A stretch of 64,000 nt of DNA from Pholis gunnellus (Eukaryota > Chordata > Actinopteri > Perciformes > Pholidae), in NCBI GenBank assembly GCA_910591455.2, contig OU342816.1:20779702-20843701 (forward strand), written 5' to 3'. This document shows positions 59,401-64,000 of the stretch, piece by piece; position 1 is the stretch's first letter; the number at the start of each line of letters is the position of its first letter. The notes beneath the pieces were generated by a model. It was not told the origin of the DNA. It did no database searches and saw only the letters and a list, made by a program, of their open reading frames with translations. The translations under genes and the position numbers were made by a program.

Positions 59401-59886
59401 TGATTGTAAATATTTTGACCATGGGTCATATTTGCAAGTGGCACATACAGTGACTTCAGACTTGACTTGAGACTCGCCCTCAAAAAAAGATTGGACTCGA
59501 GATTTGGGATTCATGACCAATCTTTTCTAAATCATGTACTTGTTTGTTTGCTAACCGCAGGTTACAGGTTTATTGTTGACCGAGTATAGTTACAGGCTTA
59601 TTAGGTCACCATCACACTGGATTTGCGAGGCCAGAGGGATGTGTTAAGTGTCATCATTTGGAGACTGTATTGTAATTTTACAATACAGGTTACAGTTATG
59701 ATTACATGCCTATGCTAATACATACAAGAGTGTTGATAATACCATATATGCTGTACAGTGTTCTCAGCAGACCGGGTGACATGCAGCAGATGACAATATG
59801 CTCATTACAACCATAAGAGACTTGAGACTTGACATGAACTTGCCCATCAAAGAATGTATACTATCACATTTCCCTTTGGTGGGTGA
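56441..59886. other. Presumed intron or intergenic DNA
   Basis: Mostly unique-looking AT-rich DNA with no recognisable gene. Between about 59450 and 59870 there are short degenerate GACTTGAGACTTGAC-type repeats, a motif common in fish genomes. No Ig-domain exon was recognised. Confidence 0.5.
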
Positions 59887-61337
59887 CAGTGGCGGGCCGT
59901 GGATTTTATACCTGGGCCTTCAGTGCTGTTCTACACTTCTAATAACCTCATTATGACGTCACAGCTACGGGTTATTATTTGTTTTGTGTAAAAGCCACAT
60001 ATTCACATAACACTGCAACATTTGACAAATGAAATAAAATGTTACATGAAGTTCAACACCTGGCATACAAAACACGAAATGCAGAGTGCAGAAACATGAA
60101 TACGAGCATGACGGGACGCTGCGTCATTAACGGACAATACAGTCCAAATCAATGTAACACAATGACAAACTCACAAGAGCAGTCGCATATATTCGTATGA
60201 CAACAAAGCAACAAATCAATCCAGCAGACCTGCAGCGGATCCACGCATTCCACCACACGAGCACGAGCCATTCAAATATTATTCATAAAAACGCCACGAT
60301 AGACAAATGAACAGTAGAGGTAAACAAACGAAGTTCATTTACCAAATGCTGTCTATCCTCCTTTCTTTGTTGACAAAGAGTTTAATCCCAGTACATCAGT
60401 TCCAGTAAGAAGTCCTTCTCCATTCATAGTCGAGCCTCCCCAGTTATATTTCGCCGGTCGTCGTCGGTCTTCTTCCGCCGCCGGTGGTCGTCTTCGGCTT
60501 GTAGATCCACTCGAGTCTCTCCAAAAGTATTGACCCTCAGTTAAAATGAAACACATTCACAGCCATAACATGTGCAACGCTTCTCCGACGCTGCATACAA
60601 ATCCTTTTCCTGGCTGGGTCAGGGCTGCTAGCTGTGGGGTCGTTTCTTACTGTCCAGTTTGTTCAGAAATATCCTTCTTGAGAAAAGCGTTCCCAGTAAC
60701 TCCGCCACTAAATCCGTTTCTCCTCCTTCCGCCATTTCATATTAAAAAAACAAAGCTAGGTAAAATGTCTTTCAAATATTTCCACTTGAACTCTGTCTGC
60801 TACAACCAAAGCTCTGCTAGCAAGCATTATGTTTCGTGGGCACATAGTCACGTGCACGCCCGCTGACCAATCACAGCACACTCTGCACCTTGCGGCAGAG
60901 AGACATCTGGACTCTGAGCTGCAGTAATGCTGACGTAACTAGGCCTGCAAACCGCTCTGGTGCGTCCATGAATCTCAAACTAAAGATCTGATTGGTTGAA
61001 TCAACAATATCGTCCCCATTCAACTTAAACTGCACATGGAAGCACTGGGTGAGTCTGCAGGCTGGGGCCTCTCTTCTTACTAGAGACACAGAGGTGAAAT
61101 CTGATTGGATAAAAGCTCTACTTAAAACAAGCTGCACTGGAAGCAGAGCAACTGAGGAGCACAGTAGCTGTGCAATGAGAAAATAAGATAATGGGAAAAA
61201 TAATTTTATAAATTATAATACATATAAGAAAAAATTAAATGTATTTAAGAAAAAATATAAAATGATAAAATAGCTATAACTTTGATTCTGTTTAGGCCAG
61301 CAGAGAAGGCTTTGCAGGCCCTGACGGCCCGCCACTG
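59887..61337 (-). mobile_element. hAT family A (ZMYM1-like transposase relative), copy 3
   Basis: 1451 bp, reversed relative to copies 1 and 2. Ends CAGTGGCGGGCCGTGGATTT and GACGGCCCGCCACTG. Perfect 8-bp duplication gtgggtga (59879-59886 and 61338-61345). On the minus strand near 60735 it keeps an ATG and an open N-terminus (MAEGGETDLVAELL), which is damaged in copies 1 and 4. Downstream it has the FWRDSSGST segment shared with the other copies. The core of a transposase is absent, so it is nonautonomous. Confidence 0.93.
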
Positions 61338-61362
61338 GTGGGTGACCATATTTATCACAACT

Positions 61363-62720
61363 CAGTGGCGGGCCGTGCATTGTATACCTGGGCCTTCTGT
61401 GCTGTCCTACTACAGTTGAATTACCTCCTAATAACCTCATTATGATGCATCAATCCAGCAAACCTGCAGCGGATCCACGCATTCCACCACATAAGAGCAC
61501 GAGCCATTCAAATACTATTCATAAAAACGACACGATAGACAAATGAACAGTAGTAACGTTACTATGTAAAAAAAGTGACGCAGTTTGTGACTTGCCGAAA
61601 CTTAAAGAGTTTAATCCCAGTACATCGTTTCAGTTCCAGTAAGAAGTCCTTCTCGATTCATGGAGCCAGTGATGACAGTGGAGCCTCAGTTGTATTTCGC
61701 TGGTCTGCTGCTGCAGGATCGCAGCGGGGCCGGGAGCCCACCTCCACCGGCCGGCACTGACCGCACGTCGGGCCGCGGTTGTGGAGATGTTTCCCTGTGA
61801 AAGTGTTCGTTGAGTTGTAGATCCACTCGAGTCTCTCCAAAAGTTTTCAAATGCTATGATGTCCTCAGGTTAGCGTAGCATAGCTCCAAACCCAGCCAGA
61901 AAATGTGCAACGCTTCTCGACGCTGTCAGCAAGAAATACCGTTCATACAAATCCTTTTCCTGCTGAGTCAGGGCTGCCAGCTGTGGCGTTGACTCACCAT
62001 TTCTTATGATGGCCAGCTTTTCCTGAAATGTCTTTCTTGAGAATGATGTTGTCAGTAACTCCGCCACTAAATCCGTTTCTCCTCCTTATTCAGCTGTTGA
62101 GTGCTAAAAAAACAAAGCTAGGTAAAAAAATAAATAAACTACATCAAGCAAAACCCTAAAAATGTTATAATTTCTTTCAATTTGAACTCTACTCCTCCAA
62201 CTAAGCTCTGCTGGCAAGTTAAGTTTCGTTTTACAATAGTCACGCGCTCACCCACTGACCAATCACAGCACACACTGCACCTCACTCCTGCAAAGTGAGC
62301 TGGAGTAATGCTGATGTAGCCGTAGGCCTGCAGGCCGCTCTGGCGCGTCAAAGAATCTCAAACTAAAGATCTGATTGGTTGAAGACTATGACAATCAACA
62401 ATATCGTCCCCATTCACTTAAACTGCACATGGATTCACTGGTGAGTCTGCAGGCCTCGGGCCTCTCTTCTTATCCAGAGACACAGAGGTGAAATCTGATT
62501 GGATAAAAGCTCTACTTAAAACAAGCTGCACTGAAGCAGAGCAACTGAGGAAGACCGTAGCTGTGCAATGAGAAAATAAGATAATGGGAAAAATATTGTT
62601 ATAAATTATGATACATGTAGTGTATTTAAGAAAAATGATTGAATTATAAAATAGCTTTAACTTTGTGATTCTGTTTAGGCCAGCAGAGAAGGCTTTGCAG
62701 GCCCTGACGGACCACTACTG
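61363..62720 (-). mobile_element. hAT family A, copy 4
   Basis: 1358 bp, same orientation as copy 3 and separated from it by 25 bp. Ends CAGTGGCGGGCCGTGCATTG and CTGACGGACCACTACTG. Perfect 8-bp duplication tcacaact (61355-61362 and 62721-62728). The minus strand at 62067-61870 carries the same 65-codon frame as copy 1 with one visible substitution (Ser for Pro). That frame begins MAELLTT and includes FQEKLAIIRNGESTPQLAAL. Confidence 0.93.
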
Positions 62721-62728
62721 TCACAACT

Positions 62729-63605
62729 AACCTAAATCAGATGGAGGAGAAGAAAACAATGGATGCTGCAAAGAGTGGGACTTGTTGATGAGAGACTTAG
62801 AAGGAGTAGACCTGTCCATGGATGAAATTACAGCTGTGTATCTACAAACTAAACAGCATTGCTGTGTTTCACCACTGCAACATCTGCTGGAAGAATATAA
62901 GGTCACTTGGACCCAAGGGGTTAACCTCATTTACAGAGCAATCAAATAGTTTCAGGTTATTTTTCACAGATTTTTAAACCTATTCAAATATAATCATGCT
63001 GTATATGAAATCATAAGTATGTTTGTTATGTTTTTATTACTGCAGATATACAGATGCTCGTTGGATAACAATAAGGCTGGCGGGCTGGTTACCCTGGGGT
63101 CTACTTTCTGTGTTTATGTTGGTGGTTACTCTGAGACTGAAGGTTATTTGGAAAGCTTTCGGAGGCTCACATCATTTGCCCTGATATACTTTATTTTGCC
63201 AGAGGTTCGATTCCTGATACCTAGGTGCAGCCATCATGACCCATATTGAGAACTATTAAAAAAAAAGAATTGTCCTTTATTAGCTTTCACAAACATGGAC
63301 AGCTAACTTCATATTGCTGATGTCTCTACAAAGACATCAGCCCCAGGCGTATTTTGTCTATTTGATCCTGCTTTCTGAGCCACAGATTGAATCTTTGCTC
63401 TCTAATCTTTTGTCATATCCTGAACTCTTTATTATATTACATCACACACTTATCTCTTTTTTTTCATTCTGAGCAACAGGTGGCATCAGGATATTTATAT
63501 CAGAGTGCCTATGTCATATTTAGCAGGCAGCTGCAGCGTGTGCAGGCCTTATACACAAGCAATACATGTCATTTTAAAACGACGTAATTGCATTTGACAT
63601 CCATC
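62729..63605. other. No recognised feature
   Basis: AT-rich DNA without a recognisable gene or bounded element. Confidence 0.5.
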
Positions 63606-63930
63606 ATCAAAGTCAAAGTCAGCTTTATTGTCATTTCCTCAGTACTTTACATACAGAGAAGTTGAAAAATCGTTTCTCTCTAGTCCCACATAGTGAATAC
63701 AAATAATAAATATAATTATTACATTGAAATGTGTAACTGCAGGTATTAACTACACACTATACCAGCATGACAGGCCCCCACTGGGTAAACTAATAGTCAG
63801 AAAAGTTGACACCTTTCCACCCAGAACAATGTGCATCAAAATATATTATGCAGAGGCTGTTTTGTCAGCTGAAAGGTGAAGAAGATGTCTGCCTTCTGTT
63901 CCTGCTCGCCATTTAATTCCTGTATGACTT
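63606..63930. repeat. Teleost interspersed repeat fragment
   Basis: Begins AAGTCAGCTTTATTGTCATT, then ACATACAGAGAAGTTGAAA and CGTTTCTCTCTAGTCCCACA. This combination recurs across fish genomes and is probably a retroelement tail. Boundaries and class are uncertain. Confidence 0.5.
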
Positions 63931-64000
63931 GTGCCATATGCCCTTTAGAGCTCGAGTGGTCGTTTAGCATGCACCCTAAATATTAACCACCACGCCTTCA

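Overview
The window is teleost fish genomic DNA, probably percomorph. It is AT-rich, has very few genes, and carries spliced exons of a vertebrate neuronal adhesion gene. It is full of fish-type transposons (hAT, piggyBac, L2-like LINE, DIRS/Ngaro-like, solo LTRs, a tRNA-derived SINE). No bacterial or organellar features were seen.

Gene content. The one secure gene is the 3' half of an IgLON-family GPI-anchored immunoglobulin adhesion molecule (OPCML/NTM branch). It lies on the minus strand, with four coding exons between 49096 and 46735. They encode the second half of Ig2, all of Ig3 and the GPI-attachment tail. One of its introns uses a GC-AG donor. The 5' exons were not found and presumably lie beyond 64000, so 49097-64000 is read as intron. 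A weaker candidate terminal exon is on the plus strand at 36709-36957.

Layout. 1-190: 67-bp tandem repeat. 1326-2680: L2-like LINE holding a 117-bp insert that is identical to sequence at 21.7 kb. 4050-6299: hAT element containing a solo LTR. 10077-11381: decayed piggyBac with a minus-strand transposase fragment. 15576-16960, 20969-22506, 59887-61337 and 61363-62720: four copies of one hAT family related to ZMYM1-like transposases, each with an intact 8-bp target duplication. 17665-19636: hAT with a GTF2IRD2-like transposase remnant. 23773-29882: a 6.1-kb hAT enlarged by nested insertions, including ZBED-like hAT, DIRS-like and LINE pieces. 31380-36690: a degenerate AT-rich tandem array invaded by two hAT elements, a teleost repeat and one or two putative solo LTRs. 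38419-39118: hAT with a transposase C-terminal fragment. 41134-41521: 23-bp minisatellite. 44080-45272: teleost interspersed repeat. 55230-56432: two hAT elements, the second inserted into the target duplication of the first.

What it says. Twelve hAT-type insertions were delimited by terminal repeats and 8-bp flanking duplications. Ten have perfect duplications, one is 7/8 and one is 6/8. This permits a relative insertion chronology. No operon-like or novel enzymatic system was seen. The most informative items are the nested transposon record, the GC-AG intron and the large AT-rich tandem array with a 20-bp-arm palindrome.
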